Shown: in pieces, positions 1-7,911 of the stretch
Layout: every line of letters starts with the position of its first letter
How positions within the stretch are numbered: position 1 is the stretch's first letter
Assembly (NCBI GenBank): GCA_028712445.1
Contig: JAQTPY010000006.1
Span: 1 to 46,295 of the forward strand
Origin: Minisyncoccota bacterium
Lineage (GTDB): Bacteria; Patescibacteriota; Minisyncoccia; Minisyncoccales; RBG-13-42-11
DNA length: 46,295 nucleotides
Reading direction: 5' to 3'
Program-made: the position numbers and the translations under genes
The notes under the pieces: generated by a model
What the model was told of the DNA's origin: nothing
Seen by the model: only the letters and a program-made list of their open reading frames with translations
The model's database searches: none

Positions 1-82
1 GATCGATTAAATCTTTTAACATTTTTACTTCATGTCTATTATACTCTGCCTATTTTTTTCTGCAACCAATCTTTTAAAACCA

Positions 83-104
83 AAGCTCCCCTTCCGGGGA
101 GCTT
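83..104 (-). terminator. Terminator after rpsI
   Basis: A perfect 9-bp stem (AAGCTCCCC/GGGGAGCTT) with a 4-base GGAA loop lies 13 bases past the rpsI stop codon and runs into a short T-rich stretch on the minus strand. It probably ends the infA-to-rpsI transcript. Bases 1-82 hold nothing I can recognise. Confidence 0.75.
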
Positions 105-116
105 AAATAACATACG

Positions 117-575
117 CTATCTTTTTGCCCACTGTGGAGCCCTTCTTGCTCTTTTTAGACCAAATTTCTTTCTTTCCCTCATGCGAGGATCTCTGGTTAA
201 ATATCCTGTTTTCTTTAGCTTCTGCCTTAATTCAGGATCAAAAGTAATGATAGCATTGGAAACTCCATGTCTGACAGCTTCAGCTTGCGAATGAATCCCT
301 CCGCCTTTTACTTTTACCGAAAGACCGAAAGTGCCCATTATTCCTGCGGCTTCCAGAGGAGAAACGATAATTTTCTGTAATTCATTCGTTGGAAAATACT
401 TTTCTAAATCCTTTTCATTAACAGTGAATGTTTTTTCTGCCTGAAGAAGTCTAACTCTCGCCTGAGAAGTCTTTCTTCTTCCTATTCCCTCAAAAAATTT
501 ATCTTTCTTTAAGACAGCTTTGGGTTTTCTAATCTCTTTTTTAATTGTGGTTTTAACGGTGCTTGTTCTTGGCAT
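117..575 (-). CDS. rpsI: 30S ribosomal protein uS9
   Basis: Small-subunit protein of the 30S head whose C-terminal tail reaches the P-site tRNA. The body carries the family landmarks GIGRRKTSQARVRL near the N-terminus and a basic C-terminus ending APQWAKR, close to the usual ending in KR. An upstream TTG in frame would overlap the rplM stop, so I choose the ATG at 575, which leaves a 4-base gap after rplM. There is a roughly 25-residue Lys-rich N-terminal extension before the conserved fold. It is the last gene of the infA-rpmJ-rpsM-rpsK-rpsD-rpoA-rplQ-rplM-rpsI run and is followed by a hairpin terminator. Confidence 0.97.
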   Translation of the reverse strand: MPRTSTVKTTIKKEIRKPKAVLKKDKFFEGIGRRKTSQARVRLLQAEKTFTVNEKDLEKYFPTNELQKIIVSPLEAAGIMGTFGLSVKVKGGGIHSQAEAVRHGVSNAIITFDPELRQKLKKTGYLTRDPRMRERKKFGLKRARRAPQWAKR

Positions 576-579
576 AATA

Positions 580-927
580 TTATTCAAATTTCAATCTTTT
601 TATTTGTTGCACTCTTAAAGTATTTTTAGGAAGCATCCCATAAACAGCTTTCTTTAAAACCTCTGTGGGCCTGGCGGCAAAAAGCCTCTTTAAAGGAACT
701 TCTTTTAATCCTCCCAGATAACCTGAATAATGATAATATTTTTTCTGCTCAATCTTCTTGCCTGTAAATTTAACTTTATCAGCATTTTTAACGATGACAA
801 AATCTCCCATGTCTTTATAGCTGACAAAATCGGATTTGCTTTTTCCTCTCAACAGGGCGGCTATTTCTACTGCCAGTCTTCCTAAAACCCTGCCGGAAGC
901 GTCAATTGTATGCGTTTGTCTTTCCAT
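580..927 (-). CDS. rplM: 50S ribosomal protein uL13
   Basis: Early-assembly large-subunit protein. It shows the conserved N-terminal fold with DASGRVLGRLAVEIAALLRGK, then the SGYLGGLKEVPLKRL segment and the GMLPKNTL motif typical of L13. At 115 residues it is shorter than the usual ~142, losing mainly C-terminal sequence after the MLPKN helix. It starts at an ATG and sits directly upstream of rpsI, the standard L13-S9 pair. Confidence 0.97.
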   Translation of the reverse strand: MERQTHTIDASGRVLGRLAVEIAALLRGKSKSDFVSYKDMGDFVIVKNADKVKFTGKKIEQKKYYHYSGYLGGLKEVPLKRLFAARPTEVLKKAVYGMLPKNTLRVQQIKRLKFE

Positions 928-974
928 AATTAGTTCTAGATTGTATGTTTATTCATTGGCGAATCAAGATTCTC

Positions 975-1325
975 TTACTTCACAAGTTCGATGATCGCCA
1001 TTCTGGCACCGTCAGATTTGCGGGGACCTAATTTGAAAATCCTGGTATATCCTCCCTTTCTATCCTTATATCTGGGCGCTATCTCTTCAATCAATCTCTT
1101 GGATATGGACGGTGTGAAAAATTTAGCCAAAATCCTTCTAGCGGGGATATCTCCTTTTTTAGCTCTGCTGATTTTCTTTTCAACATAAGTGGCAAGCTCT
1201 TTGGCTTTCGCTTCGGTTGTTTTAATTTTTTCTTTCAAAATTAAAGCTGAAGCAAGAAGCTTCAAAAGAGCTTTTCTCTGATCTGAACTTAAACCTAATT
1301 GTCTTCCTTTTTTTCTCTTTCTCAT
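975..1325 (-). CDS. rplQ: 50S ribosomal protein bL17
   Basis: Large-subunit protein near the exit tunnel. Recognised by the basic N-terminus (MRKRKKGRQLGLSSDQRKAL), the ATTEAKAKEL-like segment (here KTTEAKAKELATYVEK) and the terminal GGYTRIFKLGPRKSDGARMA motif. The length of 116 residues is normal. It follows rpoA, as in the alpha operon of most bacteria, with 19 bases between them. Confidence 0.97.
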   Translation of the reverse strand: MRKRKKGRQLGLSSDQRKALLKLLASALILKEKIKTTEAKAKELATYVEKKISRAKKGDIPARRILAKFFTPSISKRLIEEIAPRYKDRKGGYTRIFKLGPRKSDGARMAIIELVK

Positions 1326-1344
1326 AATATAACTGATTCAAAAA

Positions 1345-2142
1345 CTACTTCTTCTTTTTGGCGGGAGCCGCTTTTTTTACGACTGATTTCTTTGCCGGTT
1401 TCTTTTCTGCTTTCTTTTCGGTTTTCTTTGGTTCCTTCTTAACTGGAACCGCGACTTCCTTGGGGAATGTCTGGGAAAGCAGATCGAAGTGCTTCAATAA
1501 AGTTTCCGATGCCTGGGCAAAAGCGTTTTCAGGCTCAATCACTCCATCGGTTTCAATTTCCAAAAAAAGTCGGTCAAAATCCGTTCTCTCTCCTACCCTC
1601 ATGTTCTCCACTCTGTAATTTACTCTTTTTACAGGTGTGAAAATTGAGTCCAACATAATTGATCCTATTTCTGATTTTTCTTTGTTTCGTGCTTCCCTGG
1701 GAAGATACCCTATCCCCTTCTCAATAACTATTTCCATTTCCAATTCAGATGTTTTGGAAGTTAGGGTAGCAATATGAGCCTCTTTGTTGGTCAGCTCCAC
1801 TTGACTGGGAATCTCAAAGTCTGAACCCTTCACCTTTCTTTCTCCTTTAACTTTTAAGGTTGCTTTTTGAGGTTCATCAGAAAAAATCCTAAATCTTAAC
1901 TGTTTTAAATTCAGCATTATCTGAATCACGTCTTCCTGAACTCCCGAAATAGTGGCAAATTCATGAGAAACGCCTTTTATCTTCACCTGAGTGACGGCTG
2001 CTCCTGTCAAAGAAGACAATAATACTCTTCTTAACGAGTTTCCAATAGTGACGCCATACCCCGGATAGAGGGACTCTATGACAAAAACTGCTTTATTTCC
2101 TTCCTTTTTGATAACTTTTGGACTCTGAGATAAAGGAATCAT
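1345..2142 (-). CDS. rpoA: RNA polymerase alpha subunit lacking the C-terminal domain
   Basis: Alpha subunit that dimerises to nucleate RNA polymerase assembly. The N-terminal domain is complete: YGVTIGNSLRRVLLSSL, the ISGVQEDVIQIMLNLK helix and the GIGYLPRE motif are all visible. After about residue 225 the family normally has a linker and the helix-hairpin-helix alpha-CTD. Here there are only about 35 residues of Lys/Pro/Ala-rich tail (KKTEKKAEKKPAKK region) and a stop, giving 265 residues instead of about 315-330. The start is the ATG at 2142 (MIPLSQ); a TTG three codons upstream is less likely. Without an alpha-CTD, the usual contacts with UP elements and many activators cannot form. Confidence 0.95.
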   Translation of the reverse strand: MIPLSQSPKVIKKEGNKAVFVIESLYPGYGVTIGNSLRRVLLSSLTGAAVTQVKIKGVSHEFATISGVQEDVIQIMLNLKQLRFRIFSDEPQKATLKVKGERKVKGSDFEIPSQVELTNKEAHIATLTSKTSELEMEIVIEKGIGYLPREARNKEKSEIGSIMLDSIFTPVKRVNYRVENMRVGERTDFDRLFLEIETDGVIEPENAFAQASETLLKHFDLLSQTFPKEVAVPVKKEPKKTEKKAEKKPAKKSVVKKAAPAKKKK

Positions 2143-2167
2143 AGTTAACAATTAATTAGTTAGTAAA

Positions 2168-2794
2168 TTACCTTGAATAAAACTCAAAAATGACTGATAT
2201 TTCCGCGGGAGGGGCTGCCTCCTGAAAAGCAGGTTCCCCAATCACCTCTGCTTCCACTTTCTCTGCATTTAATTTCAGCCATGACGGAGGAGTCTGCCTT
2301 TTCAAAACAGCAGTGATATTTTTAAAAATATTCTTCTTTGAGGAAGAAGGAACGAGAGTTATTTTGTCTCCCTTTTTTACCGAATAACTTGGAATATTTA
2401 TATATTTGCCATTAACCATGAAATGACAATGAGTAACAAGCTGGCGAGAAGCTGCCCTTGAAGACGCGAATCCCAGCCTGTAAATGACATTGTCCAATCT
2501 TTTTTCCAAAGTATTAATCAAAAACTCTGCCGCATTCTCAACCTTGCTCCTCATGCTTAAAGTCTTCTTAACATAGGTCTTAAATTGCCCCTCGCTTAAA
2601 TTGTACCAATTTTTTAATTTCTGTTTTTCTTTTAACTCCTTTGCATATTCAGAAACGTTCTTTCTTCTCTTAACCCTGGGGCCGGGAACGTAGGGTTTTC
2701 TGACCATCGGACACTTGGGTGAAAGACATTTTTCACCTCTTATTAGCAACTTTACTCCCTGCCTGCGGCAAATTTTACACTTTGATTCTGACAT
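2168..2794 (-). CDS. rpsD: 30S ribosomal protein uS4 (zinc-binding form)
   Basis: Primary 16S rRNA-binding protein of the 30S body. The N-terminus has four cysteines (C6, C9, C23, C28), so it is the zinc-binding type. The S4 RNA-binding domain follows (TLEKRLDNVIYRLGFASSR) and the protein ends in the usual EFYSR. It carries a 10-15 residue insertion rich in Ala/Pro near residue 190. A second, shorter S4-like protein without the cysteines is encoded at 38595-39077, so this copy is the housekeeping one by context, lying between rpsK and rpoA. Confidence 0.97.
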   Translation of the reverse strand: MSESKCKICRRQGVKLLIRGEKCLSPKCPMVRKPYVPGPRVKRRKNVSEYAKELKEKQKLKNWYNLSEGQFKTYVKKTLSMRSKVENAAEFLINTLEKRLDNVIYRLGFASSRAASRQLVTHCHFMVNGKYINIPSYSVKKGDKITLVPSSSKKNIFKNITAVLKRQTPPSWLKLNAEKVEAEVIGEPAFQEAAPPAEISVIFEFYSR

Positions 2795-2808
2795 AAAAAT
2801 TCAAAATA

Positions 2809-3258
2809 TTAGATTCTTCTAACTTTAGGCGGCCTGCAGCCATTGTGAGGGACCGGGGTGACGTCTTTAATCGAATTAACCTCTATACCCCTGGCGGTCA
2901 AAGATCTTATAGCTGATTCTCTTCCTGAACCTATGCCCTTAACAAAAACCCCCACCTTCTCAATGGCAAATTTTTTAGCAATCTGAGAAACGGCTTCAGC
3001 AACTTTGGAAGCGGCAAAGGGAGTGGCTTTTTTTGCTCCTTTAAAACCGATGAGACCTGAACTTGTCCAACCTAAAACATTCCCCTTCGTATCAGTTAAA
3101 GTGATTATAGTATTATTATAAGTTGAAGAGATATAAATCTTTCCTTCATTAATTCTTTTTCCTCCTCCTAAAACCTCTTTGGCAACTTTGGCATCAATCC
3201 TGTCTCTTTCCTTCAATAACTCTTCTTGATTTGGAACGATTACGTGTTTCTTTCCCAT
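2809..3258 (-). CDS. rpsK: 30S ribosomal protein uS11
   Basis: Platform protein of the 30S subunit. Landmarks: [37 protein letters not shown], and the C-terminal [18 protein letters not shown]. The N-terminus is extended by about 25 charged residues relative to E. coli. It lies in the alpha operon between rpsM and rpsD with 14 bases to rpsD. Confidence 0.97.
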   Translation of the reverse strand: MGKKHVIVPNQEELLKERDRIDAKVAKEVLGGGKRINEGKIYISSTYNNTIITLTDTKGNVLGWTSSGLIGFKGAKKATPFAASKVAEAVSQIAKKFAIEKVGVFVKGIGSGRESAIRSLTARGIEVNSIKDVTPVPHNGCRPPKVRRI

Positions 3259-3284
3259 GTTTATAAAATTATTATGCGTTTACT

Positions 3285-3674
3285 TTATGTCGGAGTTGCG
3301 GCGGGTTTCCTTCCCGAACCAACAGTCTTTCTTACGTTTCCTCTGACCGTCCTGGTATTGGTTTTAGTTCTCTGTCCTCTGACCGGCAATCCTTTGATAT
3401 GGCGCAACCCTCTCCAGGCGCCGACATCTTTCAATCTTTTGATATTCATCATCTTTTCTCTTTTCAGTTCACCTTCAACCTTGAAATTCTTTTCGATATA
3501 ATCCTTTAGAGAAACTAACTCCTGCTGAGTTAATTCCGAAGCTTTCTTTTTCTTATCTATATTGGTTGCTTTGAGAATTTTTTCAGACAAAGCAATACCT
3601 ATTCCATATATATAGGACAATGAATACAATATTTGTTTGTTGTCGGGTATACTTACCCCACCGATTCTTGGCAT
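3285..3674 (-). CDS. rpsM: 30S ribosomal protein uS13
   Basis: Head protein of the 30S subunit that contacts the P-site tRNA and 50S bridges. It begins MPRIGGVSIPDNKQI, contains the helix-two-turn-helix (YIYGIGIALSEKIL), and ends with the RGLRHIKGLPVRGQRTKTNT motif followed by a basic tail. The length of 129 residues is normal. It follows rpmJ closely. Confidence 0.97.
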   Translation of the reverse strand: MPRIGGVSIPDNKQILYSLSYIYGIGIALSEKILKATNIDKKKKASELTQQELVSLKDYIEKNFKVEGELKREKMMNIKRLKDVGAWRGLRHIKGLPVRGQRTKTNTRTVRGNVRKTVGSGRKPAATPT

Positions 3675-3700
3675 ATTTTCTTATATATTTAGATTCAAAA

Positions 3701-3817
3701 TTAACCCTGTCTTTGTTTATGTTTGGGGTTCTTTTTGCAAATTACGTAAACTTTATTTTTTCTTTTTACAATTTTGCAATCTCTACAAATTTTTTTAACT
3801 GATGGTTGAACTTTCAT
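3701..3817 (-). CDS. rpmJ: 50S ribosomal protein bL36
   Basis: A 38-residue gene, short enough to be missed by a length cut-off. It starts [10 protein letters not shown] and has the zinc site C11, C14, C27 and H33 of the zinc-binding (C+) form of L36, then a Lys/Arg-rich end. It lies between infA and rpsM, its normal place. Confidence is high because size, motif and position all agree. Confidence 0.96.
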   Translation of the reverse strand: MKVQPSVKKICRDCKIVKRKNKVYVICKKNPKHKQRQG

Positions 3818-3865
3818 GTTTTTGCTCGCAAAAATTCAAGAATCCGCAGCAAGCAGGTTATTTTC

Positions 3866-4081
3866 CTACTTTCCTCTGAATACAATTCTTCCTCTTTTTG
3901 TGTCGTAAGGACTCATTTCCACTGTCACTTTGTCTCCTGTAAGAATCTTTATTCTGTAGATCCTGAGTTTCCCCGCCAAATGACATAAAACCTCTTCTCC
4001 ATCGTCAAGCTTCACTCGAAAAGTAGTGCTTGGCAGAGCCTCTATTACCTGTCCTGTTTTTCTCAATATTTTTTTATCCAT
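3866..4081 (-). CDS. infA: Translation initiation factor IF-1
   Basis: Small OB-fold factor that occupies the A site during initiation. The family signature is clear: [31 protein letters not shown] split across strands 1-3, then [20 protein letters not shown]. The length of 71 residues matches the family. It is the first gene of the alpha-type operon. A strong promoter sits just upstream with a leader of only about 10 bases, too short for a normal Shine-Dalgarno arrangement. Confidence 0.97.
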   Translation of the reverse strand: MDKKILRKTGQVIEALPSTTFRVKLDDGEEVLCHLAGKLRIYRIKILTGDKVTVEMSPYDTKRGRIVFRGK

Positions 4082-4098
4082 TACAAAGTCAATTTAAT

Positions 4099-4127
4099 AG
4101 TATAGCAAATGAGACAAAATTAGTCAA
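4099..4127 (-). promoter_or_regulatory. Promoter for infA operon
   Basis: Minus strand: -35 TTGACT, 17-base spacer, -10 TATACT preceded by TG-C (extended -10). The -35 overlaps the last codons and stop of the upstream gene ending at 4120. The predicted start near 4092 leaves only about 10 bases before the infA ATG. Confidence 0.8.
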
Positions 4128-5442
4128 TTAATAATTCAACATTAATTTTCTCCGGGTTTCCGGGAGCTCTTTTTACCCAGAATGGCCAGAAATCAACCTG
4201 GGCGCGAGTAACTCCTGGCTGATTCTCGAGAAATATTTTAGAAGAAAGAATTGATTTACCGGTTACTGATTTTTTGTAATTCAGAACGTCTACGTCCAAA
4301 TAGCTTGTGGCTGAAATATCCAAAGAAATAATCATTTTTCCGGAATTCAAATTTGCACTTTTCAACGTATAATCGATTTTCAAATTATCATCGTAGACCC
4401 TATAATTGTCAGGACTTTTGGAAAGAATTAATTCATCAACAAGCTTGTTAATGTCCTCTTTTTCAAAAATCAAAGTCTTCGATTTGGCTCTGCTTTGATA
4501 ATCGAAATTTTCTTTTTCAGTTAAAGCCGGTACTAAGGAAAAGCTTTCAACTATCTCGGTCTGAATGGCATTATTAAAAAAAATATATTTTTGCGCATTT
4601 TCAGGCAGGGCGAGATCATTTTTTAAGGAAGCTTCGCATTCACTCTTTGCCTCTCTATTTACGCTAATTTCCGCTTTTTCCACATCTTCTTTGGTCACCA
4701 AAGATGCTCCTTGGAGGAAACCGCCGGTCATGGAGCCAGTGGATTTGGCATAGAATTTAGTATAACGATCAGTGCCTGCAAAACCTGGTATGGAAAAATG
4801 AGAAGGGCCAATGTTATATTCCGGGCCAGGCTCATCGGCAACCACTCTAATATCGACATATGATGGAACTAATTTTCCTTTATCTAAAGTGGCTCCAGGA
4901 ACAACAACTCTCAAAGGAGTTCTAAATAAAAAACCTTCTGTGGAAATAAAACGCGTGGTAGCGATTAAAACCTGCGAAGCAGTTGAATATTCATTATAGA
5001 CTCTTATTGTCCCTTCCGCTTTACCTTCTTTGGTAGCCCTGCCTGTGGCGGCAAGGTTCTTTGCAAGCACTTTTTCCTTCTCAAAGATTATTCCCGGAAT
5101 AGTTTTTGCGGCCAAACTAACGCTTTCTGCATTTTTATCAATAGTAATATCTGCCTGCAAATTAAAAACCTGGGTTTCCGGCCAGATTTTTATTTCAGCT
5201 TTAGAAAGGTTAATGTAGCAGAAAACCGAGATAAAAATAATAATCAATCCGCCAGCAAGGAAGCTTAATTTGTTTCTAAAGCGGAACTCTGTCTTTTCTT
5301 TCTTAACCTTAATTAGAGGAATTTCTGAAGAAAATGAAGACTGCTCTTTTTGAAAGAAAGGTTTTGATCTCTGCGCAATAGAAGATTTTTTTTCTTGCTT
5401 CTTTTGTGGCGAAATAATATCAATTACTTTTTTATTGGGCAT
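4120..5442 (-). CDS. Membrane-anchored protein of unknown function, possibly baseplate-J/gp47-like
   Basis: A 440-residue protein with a charged cytoplasmic N-terminus (1-57), a single hydrophobic segment (about 58-78) and a large outward domain rich in beta strands (80-440). The segment with GTIRVYNEYSTASQVLIATT followed by FISTEGFLFRT resembles proteins of CPR genomes that match the baseplate J family weakly. I infer that resemblance by eye and do not assign a function. It has its own promoter, and its stop overlaps the infA promoter. No enzyme motif is visible. Confidence 0.55.
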   Translation of the reverse strand: MPNKKVIDIISPQKKQEKKSSIAQRSKPFFQKEQSSFSSEIPLIKVKKEKTEFRFRNKLSFLAGGLIIIFISVFCYINLSKAEIKIWPETQVFNLQADITIDKNAESVSLAAKTIPGIIFEKEKVLAKNLAATGRATKEGKAEGTIRVYNEYSTASQVLIATTRFISTEGFLFRTPLRVVVPGATLDKGKLVPSYVDIRVVADEPGPEYNIGPSHFSIPGFAGTDRYTKFYAKSTGSMTGGFLQGASLVTKEDVEKAEISVNREAKSECEASLKNDLALPENAQKYIFFNNAIQTEIVESFSLVPALTEKENFDYQSRAKSKTLIFEKEDINKLVDELILSKSPDNYRVYDDNLKIDYTLKSANLNSGKMIISLDISATSYLDVDVLNYKKSVTGKSILSSKIFLENQPGVTRAQVDFWPFWVKRAPGNPEKINVELLID

Positions 5443-5474
5443 ACTTTATTTCAAAGCAACAAACTTGTTTATAT

Positions 5475-5504
5475 ATTCTATCAAAAAACAGCAAATATTG
5501 TAAA
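5475..5504 (-). promoter_or_regulatory. Promoter for the membrane protein at 4120-5442
   Basis: Minus strand: -35 TTTACA, 18-base spacer, extended -10 TGATAGAAT. It gives a leader of about 25 bases with no clear Shine-Dalgarno sequence. The -35 lies in the short gap after the alaS stop. Confidence 0.6.
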
Positions 5505-5511
5505 TTCCTGG

Positions 5512-7278
5512 CTAGGGATTCAAGACGGCTTTAATTCTTCTTATCCCCGCCCCCGAAGATTCTTCTTTCAAAATTTTAAAATTTCCCAACTCTCCAGTTT
5601 CCTTAACATGCGGCCCGCCGCAAATCTCTTTTGAAAATTCTTCAATCATATATGTTTTCACCTTTTCCCCATATTTGCTTTCAAAGATTCCCATCATGCC
5701 TTTTTTCCTCGCTTCCTCCAGAGACATTTCCCTGCAGACAACAGGGATGTTTTCTTTTATCTTTTCATTAACCAGTTCTTCAACTTTCTTTATCTCATCT
5801 TCTGTCATTTTTTGAGGATGAGAAAAATCAAACCTTAACCTTTCAGCATTAATATTGCTACCCCTTTGATACACATACTCTCCTAAAACCTGTCTTAAAG
5901 CGGCTAATAATAAATGAGTCGCTGTATGATATTTGACGGCTTTCTCTCCCGTATCAGCCAGTCCCCCCTTAAACATTCCTGCTGATGCAGTCCTCGAAAG
6001 TTCTTGATGACCCCTAAACTCTTCTTTGAAACCTTTCTTATCTAAGCTCAATCCTTTTTCTTTCGCCATTTCTTCGGTAAGCTCAAAGGGAAATCCGTAG
6101 CTTTGATAAAGATCAAAGATGACTTTTCCCGGAATAACTTTTCCCTCATTTTTTTCGGCCTTAATTTTAAACTCTCTTAGGCCTTGCTCTAAAGTTTTTT
6201 CAAATTTCTCCCCCTCTTTTTTCACCACATCAATAATATAATCTTCTTTGGCCTTCAAATAAGGATATGAATCGCTGTAAATTTCCAGAACTTTTTCAAT
6301 AAGGGGAATCAAAAAATCACCAGACAGTTTTAAAATCCTTCCGTAACGAATAGCTCTCCTAATCAATTTTCGAACCACATAACCTTGTCCGACATTGGAG
6401 GGCTCCACCCCTTTTCTGTCTCCCGTGATAAATGTGGCAGCCTTAATATGATCTGAAATGATGCGGAATTCTTTTTTATTGTCTTCATATTTCTTTCCAG
6501 ACAGATCCTCTAGCTCCTTAATTATTGGCCAGAAAACATCAGTTTTATAATCATCTCCCAAGCTGCCAATCGCAGATAAAATTCTTTCCAACCCCATGCC
6601 CGTATCAACGTTTTTCTGAGAAAGAAGCTCATATTTGCCATCCAGACTTTTAAAATATTGCATAAAGACATCGTTCCATATTTCAATCCATCTTTTATCT
6701 TCAGAATCAAATTTTTCAGGCGCCTTTTCTTTACCCGACCAATAAAAGATTTCTGTGTCGGGACCACAGGGACCTGTTTCTCCGGCTGGACCCCACCAGT
6801 TATCTTTCTTCCCAAGCTTTTTTATTCTTTTTTGGGGAATGCCCAAACTTAGCCAAATTTTTTCAGATTCCTCATCTTGTGGCGCATCCTTGTCTCCGGC
6901 AAAAATGGAAACTGCAATTCTGTCTTTTTTTAAGCCCAGCCATTTAGAATCAGTTAAAAACTCAAAACTCATTTTGATTGCCTCTTCTTTGAAGTAATCT
7001 CCCAAAGACCAGTTTCCCAGCATTTCAAAGAAGGTATGGTGAACATCGTCACCCACTTCGTCAATATCGTCAGTGCGAATGCAAATTTGGACATTAGCTA
7101 ATCTTTTTCCCGAAGGATGTTTTTCTCCCAACAAAAAAGGAACCAGAGGATGCATGCCTGCCGTAGTAAAAAGAACCGTAGGATCATTTTCCGGGACCAA
7201 AGAAGCTGAGGGAATTATCTCGTGCCCTTTTCCCTTAAAGAAAGCTAAAAAATTTTCTCTTAATTCAGAAGATTTCAT
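5512..7278 (-). CDS. alaS: Alanyl-tRNA synthetase, short form without the C-Ala domain
   Basis: Charges tRNA-Ala. The class II catalytic core occupies the first half (LVPENDPTVLFTTAGMHPLV, DDVHHTFFEMLGNWSLGDYF, GPAGETGPCGPDTEIFYW). The second half is the editing domain with the zinc motifs HTATH and CGGPH. The protein stops at residue 588 just after the editing domain, where bacterial AlaRS (about 870 residues) continues with the DHHA1/C-Ala region. One motif normally read as QKCIRTNDIENVG is here VQICIRTDDIDEVG. A -10 element lies 6 bases before the ATG, so the mRNA may be leaderless. Confidence 0.93.
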   Translation of the reverse strand: MKSSELRENFLAFFKGKGHEIIPSASLVPENDPTVLFTTAGMHPLVPFLLGEKHPSGKRLANVQICIRTDDIDEVGDDVHHTFFEMLGNWSLGDYFKEEAIKMSFEFLTDSKWLGLKKDRIAVSIFAGDKDAPQDEESEKIWLSLGIPQKRIKKLGKKDNWWGPAGETGPCGPDTEIFYWSGKEKAPEKFDSEDKRWIEIWNDVFMQYFKSLDGKYELLSQKNVDTGMGLERILSAIGSLGDDYKTDVFWPIIKELEDLSGKKYEDNKKEFRIISDHIKAATFITGDRKGVEPSNVGQGYVVRKLIRRAIRYGRILKLSGDFLIPLIEKVLEIYSDSYPYLKAKEDYIIDVVKKEGEKFEKTLEQGLREFKIKAEKNEGKVIPGKVIFDLYQSYGFPFELTEEMAKEKGLSLDKKGFKEEFRGHQELSRTASAGMFKGGLADTGEKAVKYHTATHLLLAALRQVLGEYVYQRGSNINAERLRFDFSHPQKMTEDEIKKVEELVNEKIKENIPVVCREMSLEEARKKGMMGIFESKYGEKVKTYMIEEFSKEICGGPHVKETGELGNFKILKEESSGAGIRRIKAVLNP

Positions 7279-7284
7279 TAACTT

Positions 7285-7290
7285 ATTGTA
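7285..7290 (-). promoter_or_regulatory. -10 element for alaS, leaderless spacing
   Basis: Minus strand TACAAT with 6 bases to the alaS ATG. No convincing -35. If used, transcription would start at or next to the start codon. It overlaps the terminator stem of the upstream gene. Confidence 0.4.
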
Positions 7291-7293
7291 TTT

Positions 7294-7319
7294 AAAAAGA
7301 GGTTAATCCTCTAATTTTT
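7294..7319 (-). terminator. Terminator after the YkuK-like gene
   Basis: Minus strand: A-rich side, AGAGG stem, 5-base loop, CCTCT, then a run of T. It lies between the stop at 7332 and alaS. Confidence 0.55.
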
Positions 7320-7331
7320 GAATCCAATATT

Positions 7332-7844
7332 CTAGCTGAACCTGTCGGCAACACACGAGGCCGCGTAAGATTCAGGCTTTATTTTAGGTTCAAACCCGTT
7401 CCCTTTAATTAAGCCCACGACCTCCTTGATCATGTCTTTTGTTTTGCCATTCTCCCCCACATCAGCATGAATGTATCTGAACTGAAAATGGAGATTTTTA
7501 TTCTCCACTTTCAGAGCTTCTTTATCAAAATTTTCCCGCAGATAAGAAGCCAATTGGCAGGAGAGAAAAACTTCTTCCAAAATTCTGGTTTTATAGCTGT
7601 AGAACTTTCTGTCTTTGTAATTGATCTTTTTCAAAAAAAATCTGCCACCTTCACCCGTTCTTAAGACAACTACCGCTAAAGGAAAATGCGGCTCTTCGCT
7701 GGATGAGGAGTCACACCCCACGACAATATCGTAAAATCTTTCTGGTTTTTCAGAAATGTATCTTATAATCTCCTTTATCATTGCAGGAATTTTCAGTTTC
7801 CCCTTGCTTGGATTAAAAAAATGACCGTTCAAAATCTTATCCAT
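7332..7844 (-). CDS. YkuK-like RNase H-fold protein (DUF458 family)
   Basis: A 170-residue protein matching the YkuK/DUF458 family by pattern: an N-terminal FFNPSKGK motif, then VVGCDSSSSE with the first acidic residue of an RNase H-like site, a central ILEEVFLSC helix and the closing YAASCVADRFS motif. The family is widespread in Firmicutes and other bacteria but its role is not firmly known; nuclease activity is an inference from the fold. The ATG at 7844 overlaps a 6-codon reading frame that begins at the predicted transcription start. Confidence 0.75.
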   Translation of the reverse strand: MDKILNGHFFNPSKGKLKIPAMIKEIIRYISEKPERFYDIVVGCDSSSSEEPHFPLAVVVLRTGEGGRFFLKKINYKDRKFYSYKTRILEEVFLSCQLASYLRENFDKEALKVENKNLHFQFRYIHADVGENGKTKDMIKEVVGLIKGNGFEPKIKPESYAASCVADRFS

Positions 7845-7864
7845 AATAGCGTTTCATCCCTTAT

Positions 7865-7893
7865 ATAATAACAGGAAAAACGGCCAAAATCAA
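7865..7893 (-). promoter_or_regulatory. Promoter for the YkuK-like gene
   Basis: Minus strand: -35 TTGATT, 17-base spacer, extended -10 TGTTATTAT. The predicted start coincides with an ATG at 7857 that opens a 6-codon frame (MKRYYG) overlapping the main start at 7844. Confidence 0.65.
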
Positions 7894-7911
7894 TTTGATA
7901 TCCGATTGTTT

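Noticed and set aside
3226-3501. Plus-strand frames within the ribosomal operons
   Set aside because: Shadows of conserved minus-strand r-protein genes.
7372-7400. TTCAAACCC motif resembling a tRNA T loop
   Set aside because: It is inside the YkuK-like coding sequence and no acceptor or anticodon arms pair.
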